The position numbers and the translations under genes are program-made. The notes below the pieces were generated by a model that did not search any database, had not been told where the DNA came from, and saw only the letters and a list, made by a program, of their open reading frames with translations. A stretch of DNA of 64,000 nt from Chelatococcus sp. (GTDB taxonomy: Bacteria; Pseudomonadota; Alphaproteobacteria; Rhizobiales; Beijerinckiaceae): assembly GCA_003248805.1 (NCBI GenBank), contig QFQY01000013.1, forward strand, positions 1-64,000, given 5' to 3'. Shown here piece by piece: positions 1-9,109 of the stretch. Within the stretch, counting starts at the first letter, position 1, and every line of letters begins with the position of its first letter.

Positions 1-2
1 TG

Positions 3-86
3 ACGGCGAACATCGCCTATGGGCTGGAGCGCGACGACCTCGGCCCGCAGCTGCGCGAGGAGCTCGAGCGGCTGCTCGACCGATGA
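3..86 (+). CDS. 3' end of an unidentified gene, cut by the window edge
   Basis: Only the last 27 codons are visible. They read in frame from position 3 and end in TGA at 84-86 with a charged, probably helical tail (...[14 protein letters not shown]). The stop overlaps the ATG of the next gene (ATGA at 83-86), so the two genes are probably co-transcribed and translationally coupled. The fragment is too short to assign a family. Confidence 0.55.
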   Translation, partial: TANIAYGLERDDLGPQLREELERLLDR

Positions 87-964
87 GCGCCGACAGCCGC
101 CTCTTCGACCGAGCCCTCGCCCGAAGGCGCATGCAACGCGCCGTCGAGGGGGGGTACCCGGATTTCCTGCTGACGCGGGCGGCCGAGGACCTGGAGGAAA
201 GGCTGTCGACCGTTCTGCGGCAGTTCGACCGCGCCGCCGATCTCGGCACGATGCTGCCGGTGGCCGGGCAGGCTCTCGCCGGAAAGGTCGGCCACCTCGT
301 CCGCATGGCCGAGGTGCCGGGCACAGCGGCCGATCTGGTCGGGGATGTCGAGCGGCTGCCCTTCGCGGCGGCAAGCCTGGATATCGCGGTCTCCCTGCTC
401 GCCTTGCAGGGCGTGAACGATCTGCCGGGCGCGTTGATCCAGATTCGCCGCGCCTTGCGGCCGGACGGGCTTTTCATCGGTTGCCTGCTCGCCGGCCGCA
501 CGCTGCAGGAATTGCGGCAGGTCCTGATCGAGGCCGAGGCGGAGGCGACGGGGGGCGTGACCCCGCGTGTCGCGCCCTTCGCCGATCTGCGCGATCTCGG
601 CAGCCTGCTCCAGCGCGCGGGTTTCGCGCTTCCGGTCGTGGACAGCGAACTCGTGACGGTGCGCTATGGCGACATGTTCGGGCTGCTGCGCGATCTGAGG
701 GCGCTTGGCTGGACGAACACGCTCGTCCAGCGCAGCCGCCGGGGCCTGCCCCGGGCGGTGCTGCTGCGCGCGGCCGCGCTCTATGCCGAGCGTTTCGCCG
801 ATCCGGACGGGCGCTTGCCCGCGAGTTTCGAGATGGTCTGGCTCTCGGGCTGGGCGCCTCACGAAAGCCAGCAGAAGCCGCTTCGACCCGGCTCCGCCAA
901 GGCGCGGCTCGCCGATGCGCTGAAGACGGTGGAGCAGGGGGCCGGCGACAAGGCCGGCCGATGA
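83..964 (+). CDS. SAM-dependent methyltransferase, BioC/NDUFAF5-like
   Basis: This 293-residue protein resembles the class I SAM-dependent methyltransferases that alphaproteobacteria share with mitochondrial NDUFAF5. It opens with the family's '[14 protein letters not shown]' type of start (residues 5-19), followed by a degenerate Rossmann core. The SAM-binding stretch is weak: 'AADLGTML' stands where a glycine-rich motif I would be. '[19 protein letters not shown]' (about 91-109) and '[11 protein letters not shown]' match the later class I motifs. Substrate is unknown; NDUFAF5 itself acts as an arginine hydroxylase on a complex I subunit, so activity should not be assumed. The start codon overlaps the upstream stop and its own stop overlaps the next start (ATGA at 961-964), giving a tightly coupled operon. 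Confidence 0.75.
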   Translation: MSADSRLFDRALARRRMQRAVEGGYPDFLLTRAAEDLEERLSTVLRQFDRAADLGTMLPVAGQALAGKVGHLVRMAEVPGTAADLVGDVERLPFAAASLDIAVSLLALQGVNDLPGALIQIRRALRPDGLFIGCLLAGRTLQELRQVLIEAEAEATGGVTPRVAPFADLRDLGSLLQRAGFALPVVDSELVTVRYGDMFGLLRDLRALGWTNTLVQRSRRGLPRAVLLRAAALYAERFADPDGRLPASFEMVWLSGWAPHESQQKPLRPGSAKARLADALKTVEQGAGDKAGR

Positions 965-1398
965 GCGGGCGGCAGCAGCGTCTTTCGCGAGGCGATTTTC
1001 GCGTCTTTCGCGCGATTTCCACGCGCTGGCACGACAACGACGTCTACGGCCACGTCAACAACGTGGTCTATTACGGCTGGTTCGACACGGCGGTGAATGC
1101 CTGGCTGATCGAGAACGGCCTGCTCGACCCGGCGACGAGCCCGGTGATCGGCCTCGTCGCCGAGACGGGCTGCACCTATTTCGAGAGCGTCGCCTTTCCC
1201 GAGACCGTGGAGATCGGGATGGCGGTGGAGCGCATCGGCACGAGTTCCGTGACCTACCGGCTGGGCGTCTTCCGCTCCGGCGCCGATCTGGCGGCCGCGC
1301 AGGGGCGTTTCACGCATGTCCATGTCGATCGGGCGAGCCAGCGGCCGGTGCCGATCCCTGCCGATCTGCGTCGCGCGCTGGAGACCCTTGCCGTCTGA
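961..1398 (+). CDS. Acyl-CoA thioesterase, 4HBT hotdog family
   Basis: The 145-residue product has the single hotdog fold of the YbgC/FadM 4-hydroxybenzoyl-CoA thioesterase family, which hydrolyses acyl-CoA thioesters in the cytoplasm. The diagnostic N-terminal motif '[17 protein letters not shown]' (about residues 21-37) carries the catalytic Asp in the expected place, and the length matches the family. The ATG at 961 overlaps the stop of the methyltransferase gene, so expression is coupled. Which acyl-CoA it uses cannot be told from the sequence. Confidence 0.85.
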   Translation: MSGRQQRLSRGDFRVFRAISTRWHDNDVYGHVNNVVYYGWFDTAVNAWLIENGLLDPATSPVIGLVAETGCTYFESVAFPETVEIGMAVERIGTSSVTYRLGVFRSGADLAAAQGRFTHVHVDRASQRPVPIPADLRRALETLAV

Positions 1399-1502
1399 GG
1401 CCGGTACGGAGGGGCGGAATGCGTTGTCTCGGGGGCGCACACGCGCTATTGCCCCGGCATCCGCTCCGCTGTCGCCGCCAGAGCCCCAGGAACCCCCGCG
1501 CC

Positions 1503-3713
1503 GTGATTCCGAACGACATCAAGATCACCCCGCAGATCGTCGCCGAGCACGGCCTGAAGCCCGACGAGTATCAGCGCTTCCTGCACCTGATCGGCCGCGA
1601 GCCGACGATCACCGAGCTCGGGATCGTCTCGGCGATGTGGAACGAGCACTGCTCGTACAAGTCCTCCAAGATCCATCTGAAGACCCTGCCGACCAAGGCG
1701 CCCTGGGTGATCCAGGGGCCGGGCGAGAATGCCGGCGTCATCGATATCGGTGACGGAACGGCCATCGTCTTCAAGATGGAGAGCCACAACCACCCGTCCT
1801 TCATCGAGCCCTATCAGGGCGCGACGACGGGCGTCGGCGGCATCCTGCGCGACGTCTTCACCATGGGCGCGCGGCCGATCGCTGTGCTCGACGCGCTGCG
1901 CTTCGGCTCGCCCGACCACCCCAAGACCCGGCATCTGGTCTCCGGCGTCGTCGCCGGCATCGGCGGCTACGGCAATTCCTTCGGCGTGCCGAATGTCGGC
2001 GGCGCGACCGGGTTCCACAGCCGCTATGACGGCAACATCCTCGTCAACGCCATGGCCGTCGGCATCGCCAAGGCCGACGAGATCTTCTACGCGAAGGCGT
2101 CCGGCGTCGGTAAGGCCATCGTCTATCTCGGTTCCAAGACCGGCCGCGACGGCATCCACGGCGCGACGATGGCCTCGGCGGAATTCGACGACAAGTCGGA
2201 GGAGAAGCGTCCCACGGTTCAGGTCGGCGACCCCTTCGCCGAAAAGCTGCTGCTGGAAGCCTGCCTCGAGATCATGGCCGCCGGCCATGTCGACGCGATC
2301 CAGGACATGGGCGCCGCGGGGCTGACCTGCTCGGCCGTGGAGATGGGCGCCAAGGGCGACCTCGGCGTCGAGCTCGACCTCGACAAGGTGCCGTGCCGCG
2401 AGGAGGGCATGAGCGCCTATGAGATGATGCTGTCGGAGAGCCAAGAGCGCATGCTCATGGTGATCAAGCCCGGCCATGAGGAGCCTGCGGAGGCGATCTT
2501 CCGGAAATGGGGGCTCGATTTCGCCGTGATCGGCCACACCACCGACACGCTCCGCTTCGTCGTGAAGCACCAGGGCGAGGTCATGGCCGACCTGCCGATC
2601 AAGGAGCTCGGCGACGAGGCGCCCGAATACGACCGGCCCTGGATCGAGAGCCCGCGCCAGCAGCGCATCGCGCCGGAGAGCGTTTCGCCGCCCTGCGGCA
2701 ATGCCGAGGCGCTGCTCAAGCTGATCGGCTCGCCCGATCTCTCCTCGAAGCGCTGGATCTGGGAGCAGTACGACACGCTGATCCTCGGCAATTCGGTGGT
2801 GACGCCGGGCGGCGATTCGGGCGTGATCCGGATCGAGCAGGGGCCGAAGGGCCTCGCCATGACCGCCGACGTGACGCCGCGCTATTGCGAGGCCGATCCC
2901 TTCGAGGGCGGCAAGCAGGCGGTGGCCGAAGCCTGGCGCAACCTGACCGCCGTCGGCGCCACGCCGCTCGCGATCACCGACAATCTCAATTTCGGCAATC
3001 CCGAGAAGCCCGAGGTGATGGGCCAGTTCGTCGGCTGCATCCGGGGCATCGGCGAGGCCTGCAAGGCGCTCGACTTCCCCGTCGTGTCGGGCAACGTCTC
3101 GCTCTACAACGAGACCAACGGCATCTCGATCCTGCCGACGCCCACCATCGGCGGCGTCGGCGTGATGGCCGATGTGACGAAGCACGCGACCGTCGCCTTC
3201 AAGGCCGAGGGTGAGACGATCATTCTCATCGGCGAGACGCAAGGGTGGCTGGGCCAGAGCGCCTATCTCGCCACCGTCTGCGGCCGCGAGGAGGGCGCGC
3301 CTCCCCCGGTCGATCTCGCGGTCGAGCGGCGCAACGGCGATTTCGTGCGCGGGCTGATCACGGCCGGCAAGGTGACCGCCTGCCACGACCTGTCCGATGG
3401 CGGCCTGGCCGTCGCGCTCGCCGAGATGGCGATGGCGGGGGGCATCGGCGCGACGATCGACGCGCTGCCGGCCGGCGCCGCCCATGCGGTGCTGTTCGGC
3501 GAGGATCAGGCCCGCTATCTGGTGACGGTGCCGGTCGCGGCTGCGCCGGCGGTGCTGCTGGAGGCGCAGGGGGCCGGTGTGCCGGTGGCCGCGATCGGCC
3601 ATACGGGCGGCACCGCGCTGGCGCTGCCGGGCGAGGCCGCGCTCGCCGTCTCCGCCCTGAAGACCGCGCATGAAGGCTGGCTGCCCGGCTATATGGCCGG
3701 CGGCGCGGCCTGA
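1503..3713 (+). CDS. purL: Phosphoribosylformylglycinamidine synthase subunit PurL
   Basis: PurL is the large ATP-dependent subunit of FGAM synthase, step four of purine synthesis, and works with PurQ and PurS. The 736-residue product is the small PurL type used by alphaproteobacteria and Bacillus. It has the HNHPS motif ('[20 protein letters not shown]', about residues 88-107) and duplicated PurM-like ATP-binding halves ('[11 protein letters not shown]' in the second). I chose the GTG at 1503 because the family starts 'M-IPNDIKIT'. An in-frame ATG at 1419 with a strong Shine-Dalgarno sequence would add 28 residues with no family resemblance. bolA follows after 13 bases and grxD soon after, a conserved alphaproteobacterial order. 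Confidence 0.95.
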   Translation: MIPNDIKITPQIVAEHGLKPDEYQRFLHLIGREPTITELGIVSAMWNEHCSYKSSKIHLKTLPTKAPWVIQGPGENAGVIDIGDGTAIVFKMESHNHPSFIEPYQGATTGVGGILRDVFTMGARPIAVLDALRFGSPDHPKTRHLVSGVVAGIGGYGNSFGVPNVGGATGFHSRYDGNILVNAMAVGIAKADEIFYAKASGVGKAIVYLGSKTGRDGIHGATMASAEFDDKSEEKRPTVQVGDPFAEKLLLEACLEIMAAGHVDAIQDMGAAGLTCSAVEMGAKGDLGVELDLDKVPCREEGMSAYEMMLSESQERMLMVIKPGHEEPAEAIFRKWGLDFAVIGHTTDTLRFVVKHQGEVMADLPIKELGDEAPEYDRPWIESPRQQRIAPESVSPPCGNAEALLKLIGSPDLSSKRWIWEQYDTLILGNSVVTPGGDSGVIRIEQGPKGLAMTADVTPRYCEADPFEGGKQAVAEAWRNLTAVGATPLAITDNLNFGNPEKPEVMGQFVGCIRGIGEACKALDFPVVSGNVSLYNETNGISILPTPTIGGVGVMADVTKHATVAFKAEGETIILIGETQGWLGQSAYLATVCGREEGAPPPVDLAVERRNGDFVRGLITAGKVTACHDLSDGGLAVALAEMAMAGGIGATIDALPAGAAHAVLFGEDQARYLVTVPVAAAPAVLLEAQGAGVPVAAIGHTGGTALALPGEAALAVSALKTAHEGWLPGYMAGGAA

Positions 3714-3726
3714 GGAGACGACGACC

Positions 3727-3963
3727 ATGGCGATGGACGCGCATGAGATCGAGCGCATGATCAAGGCGGCGCTGCCCGACGCCACCGTCGAGATCAAGGA
3801 TCTCGCCGGTGACGGCGATCACTACGCCGCGACGGTCGTCTCGGCGGCCTTCAAGGGCAAGAGCCGGGTGCAGCAGCACCAGATGGTCTACGCCGCCCTG
3901 CAGGGAAACATGGGCGGCGTGCTGCACGCCCTTGCGCTGACGACGAGCGTTCCCCAAGATTAG
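3727..3963 (+). CDS. BolA/IbaG family protein
   Basis: This 78-residue protein is a compact BolA-like domain ('ALPDATVEIKDLAGDGDHYAA', then 'VQQHQMVYAAL'), with the conserved His of the 'QQHQMVY' helix that helps hold a [2Fe-2S] cluster together with a monothiol glutaredoxin. It lies 13 bases after purL and 46 bases before grxD. Known BolA-Grx4 complexes act in iron-sulfur cluster trafficking and iron sensing, and the adjacency supports such a pair here. It is the short IbaG-like type rather than full-length BolA. Confidence 0.9.
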   Translation: MAMDAHEIERMIKAALPDATVEIKDLAGDGDHYAATVVSAAFKGKSRVQQHQMVYAALQGNMGGVLHALALTTSVPQD

Positions 3964-4009
3964 AACGACATCATCCAGCGGGCCTTGAACCCGCCCCAGG
4001 AGAGACGAG

Positions 4010-4345
4010 ATGAGCGACGCCAACGCCCGCATCGAAGCGGAAGTGAAGAACAACGACGTGGTGCTCTTCATGAAGGGCACGCCGCAGTTCCCGATGTGCG
4101 GCTTTTCCGGCCAGGTCGTGCAGATCCTCTCCTACGTCGGCGTGCCCTTCAAGGGCGTCAACGTGCTCGAGGACCAGGAAATCCGCGAGGGCATCAAGGC
4201 CTATTCGAACTGGCCGACGATCCCGCAGCTCTACGTCAAGGGCGAGTTCATCGGCGGCTGCGACATCACCCGCGAGATGTTCCAGGCCGGCGAGCTGCAG
4301 GCGCTCTTCGAGGAGAAGGGCATCGCGGTGAAGCAGGCGAGCTGA
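4010..4345 (+). CDS. grxD: Monothiol glutaredoxin, Grx4 family
   Basis: The 111-residue product has the CGFS active site of monothiol glutaredoxins (Cys30 in 'PMCGFSGQ'), the cis-Pro region '[20 protein letters not shown]' and the normal family length. Such proteins bind and transfer [2Fe-2S] clusters with glutathione and usually partner with BolA, here the gene immediately upstream. A purine-rich Shine-Dalgarno sequence (AGGAGAG) precedes the ATG. A terminator-like hairpin lies 67 bases past the stop, inside the convergent DUF1272 gene. Confidence 0.93.
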   Translation: MSDANARIEAEVKNNDVVLFMKGTPQFPMCGFSGQVVQILSYVGVPFKGVNVLEDQEIREGIKAYSNWPTIPQLYVKGEFIGGCDITREMFQAGELQALFEEKGIAVKQAS

Positions 4346-4374
4346 GGCATCGCCTGGGCAGCCTGGGCGGTGGC

Positions 4375-4626
4375 TCAGGCTACCGCCGCGCATTCCGGAT
4401 GAGGCTTTCTGACCCGCTCTTTCGAGGGCGGGTTTTTCGCGAGCTTTTCCGCCGGCCTGATCGGCCTGCGCACCAGCTCGCCGCCGCAGTTCGGGCAGGC
4501 TCCCTCGAAGCGATCCTTCGCGCAATCCGCGCAGAAGGTGCATTCGAAGCTGCAGATCATCGCCTCGGGGGAGGCCGGCGGCAGGTCGCGGTCGCAGCAT
4601 TCGCAGCCGGGGCGCAGTTGAAGCAT
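4375..4626 (-). CDS. DUF1272 domain protein, small Cys-rich zinc-ribbon type
   Basis: This 83-residue protein matches DUF1272: 'MLQLRPGCECCDRDLPP...ICSFECTFCADCA...GACPNCGGEL'. Eight cysteines in CxxC-like pairs (about residues 8-49) suggest a zinc-binding fold. The C-terminal tail is basic and poorly conserved; its DNA also carries the terminator of the convergent grxD operon. No function is established for the family. The gene converges on grxD and shares no strand with its neighbours for long. Confidence 0.8.
   Translation of the reverse strand: MLQLRPGCECCDRDLPPASPEAMICSFECTFCADCAKDRFEGACPNCGGELVRRPIRPAEKLAKNPPSKERVRKPHPECAAVA
4413..4437 (+). terminator. Intrinsic terminator for the purL-bolA-grxD operon, inside an antisense coding region
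   Basis: An 8-bp stem (CCCGCTCT / AGGGCGGG, one G-T wobble) with a TTCG tetraloop is followed directly by TTTTT on the plus strand. It sits about 70 bases after grxD but within the 3' coding part of the oppositely oriented DUF1272 gene, so the two convergent transcripts would overlap. Confidence 0.6.
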
Positions 4627-4716
4627 GATGTCCCTCTCCCTTGACGACGGGCATGCTACGCGCCCGAGGCCCCGGCGCCCAGCGCGACGGCCGGGCGAGG
4701 GCGATCCCTTCGGCGC

Positions 4717-6447
4717 TCACTTCGTCAGCAGCCAGTCCTCGACCACCAGGGCATCGAGCCCGGTCGTGTAGAACATCAGCAGCGCGTCTTCCGCCGTGTG
4801 CAGGATCGGCTTGCCGGCGGCGTTGAACGAGGTGTTGAGCAGAACCGGCACGCCCGTCAGCGTGTGGAAGGCCGAAATCATGGCGTGATAGCGCGGATTG
4901 CGCGCGGCCGTGACGCTCTGAAGCCTGCCCGTCCCGTCCCGGTGCGTGACGGCGGGGACATGGCGGCGCACGCAGTCGCGCCAGGCGAGGGTGCGCTCCA
5001 TATAGGGGGCGTCCTGGTAGTCCTCGAACCAGGCCGGGCCGTGCTCGGCCAGGATCGACGGGGCGAAGGGCCGGAAGGCCTCGCGGTACTTCACCTTGCC
5101 GTTCACGATGTCGCCGGCAGTCTCGGGGCGCGGGTCTGCCAGAATCGAGCGGTTGCCGAGCGCGCGCGGCCCGAATTCGGCCCGGCCCTGCACCCAGCCG
5201 ACCACCTTTCCGTCCGCGAGCAGCCGGGCGGTGACGGGCGCGACCTCCTCGGGAGGCAGTTTCCTCAATCTCGGCTCCCAGGCCTGCATCCGCTCGAAGG
5301 GCTCGTCGGACACGCGTGAGCCGAGATAGGGCGAGAGAGGCCCCTTCGGCGCGCGCCATTCGGGGTTTGCCTCGGCATGAGCGAGCCAGGCCGCGCCCAG
5401 CGCGTTGCCGTCGTCGGCCGGGGCCGAGGGGACGAAGAGGTTGGCGAAGCCGTGCCGGCCGGCGATGCCGCCATTATAGGAGGAATTCAGCGCGCAGCCG
5501 CCGGTGAGAACGAGGTTTTCGCCCGGGACGAGCAGGGCGGTTTCCGTCAGCAGCACCTCCATCATCTCGGCGAAGACGTCCTGGCCGCAGCGGGCCAGAT
5601 CGGCCCAGCCCTGACCGGGCGCCTGCGGCGGGCGGCGGCGGCGGATTTCGGTCGCGACCTCGCGCACGGTCGCGATGTCGGCGAAGGCGAGCTTGCGGCC
5701 CTCGACGCGGTAGAGCCGGCGCAGCAGGGCCATCAGTTCCGGATCGGCCCGGCCATAGGGCGCGAGCCCCATGGTCTTCCATTCCTCTCCCCTGGCCTGG
5801 TCGAAGCCGGCGAGATCGGTGACCAGGCCGAAATAGAAGCCGATCGATTCGCGCCCGCGATGGCGCTTGACCTCGCGGATGCGGCCCTTTTCCAGCGCGA
5901 AGATGGCCGAGGATCCGGTCTCGCCCATGCCGTCGACGACGAGGCAGGCGGCGTCCGCGAAGGGGGACGACCAGCAGGCGAAGGCCGCATGGCTGAGATG
6001 GTGGCCGTAACGCTTCAGGCCGGTGACGCCGGCGCGGCCGAAGGCCCGGTCCAGCCCGAGCAGCGTCCCCAGGCCCGCCCGCTGCTGGCCGTGGTGAAGC
6101 GAGGCGGCGAGGACGCGCTCCGTCCGCTCCGGCAGGAGAGAGCGGTTCAGTTCCGGCGTCAGCCTGAGAAGGGAATCGAGGGAGAAGGCGCCCAGCCGGG
6201 CCATCTGGTCGAGAAAGCCGGTGAAGTCTTCGCCCCAGCTGGTGGCGATCCGGACGGGCGCGTCCTCCGGGATGTAGTGCTTCAGCAGCCCTTCCATGCG
6301 CGGGGCCGAATCCGGCTCGCAGTTCGGGGCGCGCTTGTATTGCAGGTAGCGTTCGGTCGCCTCGGCAAAGAGAACCTCGCCCGCCGGCGACAGAATCGCG
6401 ATCGCGGGATCATGGAACGTGGTCGCGAGGCCTATCGTGTAGGTCAT
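4717..6447 (-). CDS. Carbamoyltransferase, NodU/CmcH/TobZ family
   Basis: The 576-residue protein belongs to the O-carbamoyltransferases that make carbamoyl-AMP from carbamoyl phosphate and pass the carbamoyl group to a hydroxyl of a sugar or secondary metabolite. The N-terminal Kae1-like half carries the metal-binding HxxxH motif ('HHLSHAAFA') and '[10 protein letters not shown]'. '[11 protein letters not shown]' and '[13 protein letters not shown]' are the family signatures, and 'PVLLNTSFN' is in the C-terminal domain. I took the ATG at 6447 ('[10 protein letters not shown]') because the family starts at that point; an in-frame ATG at 6489 adds 14 unrelated residues. It lies 42 bases downstream of tlpA on the same strand. 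No nod, sugar or antibiotic cluster surrounds it, so the acceptor is unknown. Confidence 0.88.
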   Translation of the reverse strand: MTYTIGLATTFHDPAIAILSPAGEVLFAEATERYLQYKRAPNCEPDSAPRMEGLLKHYIPEDAPVRIATSWGEDFTGFLDQMARLGAFSLDSLLRLTPELNRSLLPERTERVLAASLHHGQQRAGLGTLLGLDRAFGRAGVTGLKRYGHHLSHAAFACWSSPFADAACLVVDGMGETGSSAIFALEKGRIREVKRHRGRESIGFYFGLVTDLAGFDQARGEEWKTMGLAPYGRADPELMALLRRLYRVEGRKLAFADIATVREVATEIRRRRPPQAPGQGWADLARCGQDVFAEMMEVLLTETALLVPGENLVLTGGCALNSSYNGGIAGRHGFANLFVPSAPADDGNALGAAWLAHAEANPEWRAPKGPLSPYLGSRVSDEPFERMQAWEPRLRKLPPEEVAPVTARLLADGKVVGWVQGRAEFGPRALGNRSILADPRPETAGDIVNGKVKYREAFRPFAPSILAEHGPAWFEDYQDAPYMERTLAWRDCVRRHVPAVTHRDGTGRLQSVTAARNPRYHAMISAFHTLTGVPVLLNTSFNAAGKPILHTAEDALLMFYTTGLDALVVEDWLLTK

Positions 6448-6489
6448 CGTCCGACACAACCGCCGCGGCGGGATATCAGTTCCGTGCAA

Positions 6490-7119
6490 TCAGCGGCCGA
6501 GCGCCGCCGAGACAAGGGCCTTCGCGTCCCCGCTCGCCCAGTCCGCCGGGCCCTGGATCATGGCGAGTTGGCAGCCCTGCCGGTCGATGAGCAGGCTGAC
6601 CGGCATGCCCTCCACCTTATAGGCCTTCCGCAGGGTCTGGAAGACACCGGCCTCCGGGTCGGAATAATAGGTCAGCGCGCCGATCTTCTTGTCGGCGAGC
6701 CAGGCCTTCGGCTTGTCGAGGTTGCGCGTGTCGATGTTGACGGCGACCACCGCGAAATCGTCGCCGCCGAGCTGCGTCTGGAGCCTGTCGAGCGCAGGCA
6801 TCTCGTGCAGGCAGGGCGCGCACCAGGTCGCCCAGAGATTGACCAGCACGGTGCGGCCGGCGAAGTCGGCGAGGCTCACCGGCTTGCCGTCGGGCCCGAG
6901 GAAGGCCAGTGGCGGTGTCGGCGCCGGGCGCTCGCTCACCTGCACGGCGGCGACCTCGCCGATCGCCAGCGGACGCATGCGCGCGGCGGTCCGATCGGCC
7001 GCCGGGCAAGAACCGGAATTGCCGCCGCCGCCGAGAGCGGGGTAGAAGGCCGCGACGCCGCCGAGGGCGAGGAGGGCAAAGCCCCCTGCGGCGTACAGGA
7101 TTTTGGATCGAGACCTCAT
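6490..7119 (-). CDS. tlpA: TlpA-family thiol:disulfide reductase
   Basis: The 209-residue protein has one N-terminal membrane anchor (about residues 7-27) and a periplasmic thioredoxin fold with the active site WCAPC (Cys100 and Cys103). '[19 protein letters not shown]' and '[11 protein letters not shown]' with its cis-Pro are typical of TlpA, which reduces periplasmic disulfides, for example in cytochrome oxidase assembly. Two further cysteines lie at about 38 and in 'RQGCQLA'. It is divergent from argH with only 27 bases between the starts, an arrangement common in Hyphomicrobiales. Confidence 0.88.
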   Translation of the reverse strand: MRSRSKILYAAGGFALLALGGVAAFYPALGGGGNSGSCPAADRTAARMRPLAIGEVAAVQVSERPAPTPPLAFLGPDGKPVSLADFAGRTVLVNLWATWCAPCLHEMPALDRLQTQLGGDDFAVVAVNIDTRNLDKPKAWLADKKIGALTYYSDPEAGVFQTLRKAYKVEGMPVSLLIDRQGCQLAMIQGPADWASGDAKALVSAALGR

Positions 7120-7146
7120 CGCGCCCTAGAACCAGGAAAGACCGTC

Positions 7147-8532
7147 GTGAGCAATCGGATGTGGGGTGGGCGTTTCGCCACAGGGCCCGACGCGATCATG
7201 GAGGAGATCAACGCCTCCATCGACTTCGACAAGCGCCTGTGGCGCCAGGACATCCGGGGCTCGCTCGCTCACGCGGCCATGCTGGGCGAGACCGGCATCC
7301 TGACCCAGGACGATGTGAAGGTTATCGGCGACGGGCTCAAGCAGATCGAGGCGGAGATCGAGGCCGGCTCCTTCACGTTCTCGCGCGCGCTCGAGGACGT
7401 CCACATGAATGTCGAGGGCAATCTGCGCGAGCGGATCGGCCTCGCGGCCGGCCGGCTGCACACCGCACGCTCGCGCAACGACCAGGTCGCGACCGACATG
7501 CGGCTGTGGGTGCGCGACACGCTGGACGAACTCGACGCGCAGATGGCCGACCTCCAGCTCGCGCTCGCGCAGAAGGCGGAGGCCCATGCGGGCGCGGTCA
7601 TGCCCGGCTTCACCCATCTGCAATCGGCCCAGCCGGTGACCTTCGGCCACCATCTGCTGGCCTATGTCGAGATGCTGGCGCGCGACCGCGGCCGGATTCG
7701 CGATGCGCGCGCGCGTCTCAACGAATGCCCGCTGGGTGCCGCTGCGCTCGCCGGCACGTCCTTCCCGATCGACCGGCACATGACGGCCAAGGCGCTTGGC
7801 TTCGACCGTCCCACGGCGAACTCGCTGGATTCGGTCTCGGACCGGGACTTCGTGCTCGAATCGCTCTCCGCGGCCTCGATCTGCGCGATGCACCTGTCGC
7901 GTCTCGCCGAGGAGATCGTGCTGTGGGCGACGCCGCAATTCGGCTTCGTCAGACTGTCCGACGCCTTCTCGACCGGCTCGTCGATCATGCCGCAGAAGCG
8001 CAATCCCGATGCCGCCGAGCTGGTGCGCGGCAAGGCGGGCCGGGTCTTCGGCGCGCTGCAGGCGCTGCTCACCATGATGAAGGGCCTGCCGCTGTCCTAT
8101 TCGAAGGACATGCAGGAGGACAAGGAAGGCACGTTCGACGCGCTCCAGACCCTGTCCCTCTGCCTCGCCGCGATGACCGGCATGGTCCGCGACATGCAGC
8201 CGGACCTCAAGGTGATGAAGAAGGCGGCGGGCTTCGGCTATGCCACCGCGACGGATCTCGCCGACTGGCTGGTGCGCGTGCTCAAGATGCCGTTCCGCGA
8301 CGCGCATCACGTCACCGGGCGGCTGGTGGGCCTCGCTTCCGAGAAGAAGGTCGGGCTGGAGAAGCTCTCGCTCGCCGAGATGCAGGCCGTGGAGCCGAGC
8401 ATCACCGACGAGGTCTTCGCCGTGCTCGGCGTCGACCAGTCGGTGAAGAGCCGCACGAGCTATGGCGGCACGGCCCCGGCCAATGTCCGCAAGCAGGCCC
8501 GGCGCTGGCTCAAGCAGCTCGCCAAGGGATGA
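7147..8532 (+). CDS. argH: Argininosuccinate lyase
   Basis: ArgH splits argininosuccinate into arginine and fumarate in the last step of arginine synthesis. The 461-residue product shows the fumarase/aspartase superfamily signature '[12 protein letters not shown]', '[13 protein letters not shown]' and the start 'SNRMWGGRF'. I chose GTG at 7147 because it restores the usual 'MSNxMWGGRF' beginning; ATG at 7159 is the fallback. The gene is divergent from tlpA and followed by lptM and lysA. Confidence 0.96.
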   Translation: MSNRMWGGRFATGPDAIMEEINASIDFDKRLWRQDIRGSLAHAAMLGETGILTQDDVKVIGDGLKQIEAEIEAGSFTFSRALEDVHMNVEGNLRERIGLAAGRLHTARSRNDQVATDMRLWVRDTLDELDAQMADLQLALAQKAEAHAGAVMPGFTHLQSAQPVTFGHHLLAYVEMLARDRGRIRDARARLNECPLGAAALAGTSFPIDRHMTAKALGFDRPTANSLDSVSDRDFVLESLSAASICAMHLSRLAEEIVLWATPQFGFVRLSDAFSTGSSIMPQKRNPDAAELVRGKAGRVFGALQALLTMMKGLPLSYSKDMQEDKEGTFDALQTLSLCLAAMTGMVRDMQPDLKVMKKAAGFGYATATDLADWLVRVLKMPFRDAHHVTGRLVGLASEKKVGLEKLSLAEMQAVEPSITDEVFAVLGVDQSVKSRTSYGGTAPANVRKQARRWLKQLAKG

Positions 8533-8537
8533 CGCGC

Positions 8538-8613
8538 CTCATGTCCGGGCCTGCCCGGACATGTCGCACCAGGGTGTTCTCGGGCCGGCGCACGGCCTTG
8601 CCCGAGAATGACG
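8538..8613. repeat. Dispersed palindromic repeat, family B copy 1
   Basis: Two nested inverted repeats lie between argH and lptM: ATGTCCGGGC / GCCCGGACAT, then TTCTCGGGC...GCCCGAGAA ending AATGACG. The same two-hairpin design, with diverged first arm, recurs at 46821-46923. It has no coding potential. Confidence 0.7.
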
Positions 8614-8693
8614 CCGGCCGCGGGCCAAAGCCTCGCAAGCCCGCGCGTCCTTCGCTACAGTGTCCGCCACGCTTCGTCCGAGGGTTCGTCTTC

Positions 8694-8957
8694 GTGCTGT
8701 CATCACGTCTGAGATTCGGCCGCGCCGCGCTGGTCGCCGGCTGCCTCGCGCTCGCGCTGGGCGCTTGCGGCCGCAAGGGGCCGCTGGAGCCGCCGCCCGC
8801 CGCGACCAACGCCATCGACCTGCCCGCCAGCCAGATCGGCGGGGTCGAGAGCGACGCGGCCTCGCTCAGCCAGGCCTCGGTGCTGGCGAAGCCGCCGAAA
8901 GCGAACAAGAAGATCGAGGTGCCGGACGTGCCCTTCGTGCTCGATCCGCTGATGTAG
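8694..8957 (+). CDS. lptM: LptM/YifL-type small lipoprotein
   Basis: This 87-residue protein has a lipoprotein signal ending in the lipobox LGAC, followed by the 'GRKGPLEPPP' motif typical of LptM. In E. coli LptM helps the LPS translocon LptDE mature in the outer membrane. I chose GTG at 8694 ('VLSSRLRFGRAALVAGC') because it gives a short basic n-region and a normal signal length. It lies between argH and lysA, the usual place in alpha- and gammaproteobacteria. The region after residue 40 is a variable, probably unstructured tail. Confidence 0.8.
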   Translation: MLSSRLRFGRAALVAGCLALALGACGRKGPLEPPPAATNAIDLPASQIGGVESDAASLSQASVLAKPPKANKKIEVPDVPFVLDPLM

Positions 8958-9109
8958 CGGGCGTCGGCGCCCTGACTGCGGGTCCCGGCCGGCACGGCAC
9001 GCGCTCTCATCGCCGGGGGGCTCCCCGAATCAGAAACACGGAGCTTCGCCGAATCCGTCCCGCAGATCGCGGGGCCGGCCTGCTCCGATTGCAACGAGTT
9101 CTCACGTCC

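Noticed and set aside
1446..3797. Long open frame antisense to purL
   Set aside because: It mirrors a certain gene in GC-rich DNA and shows no domain, only low-complexity Asp/Gly/Arg/His sequence.
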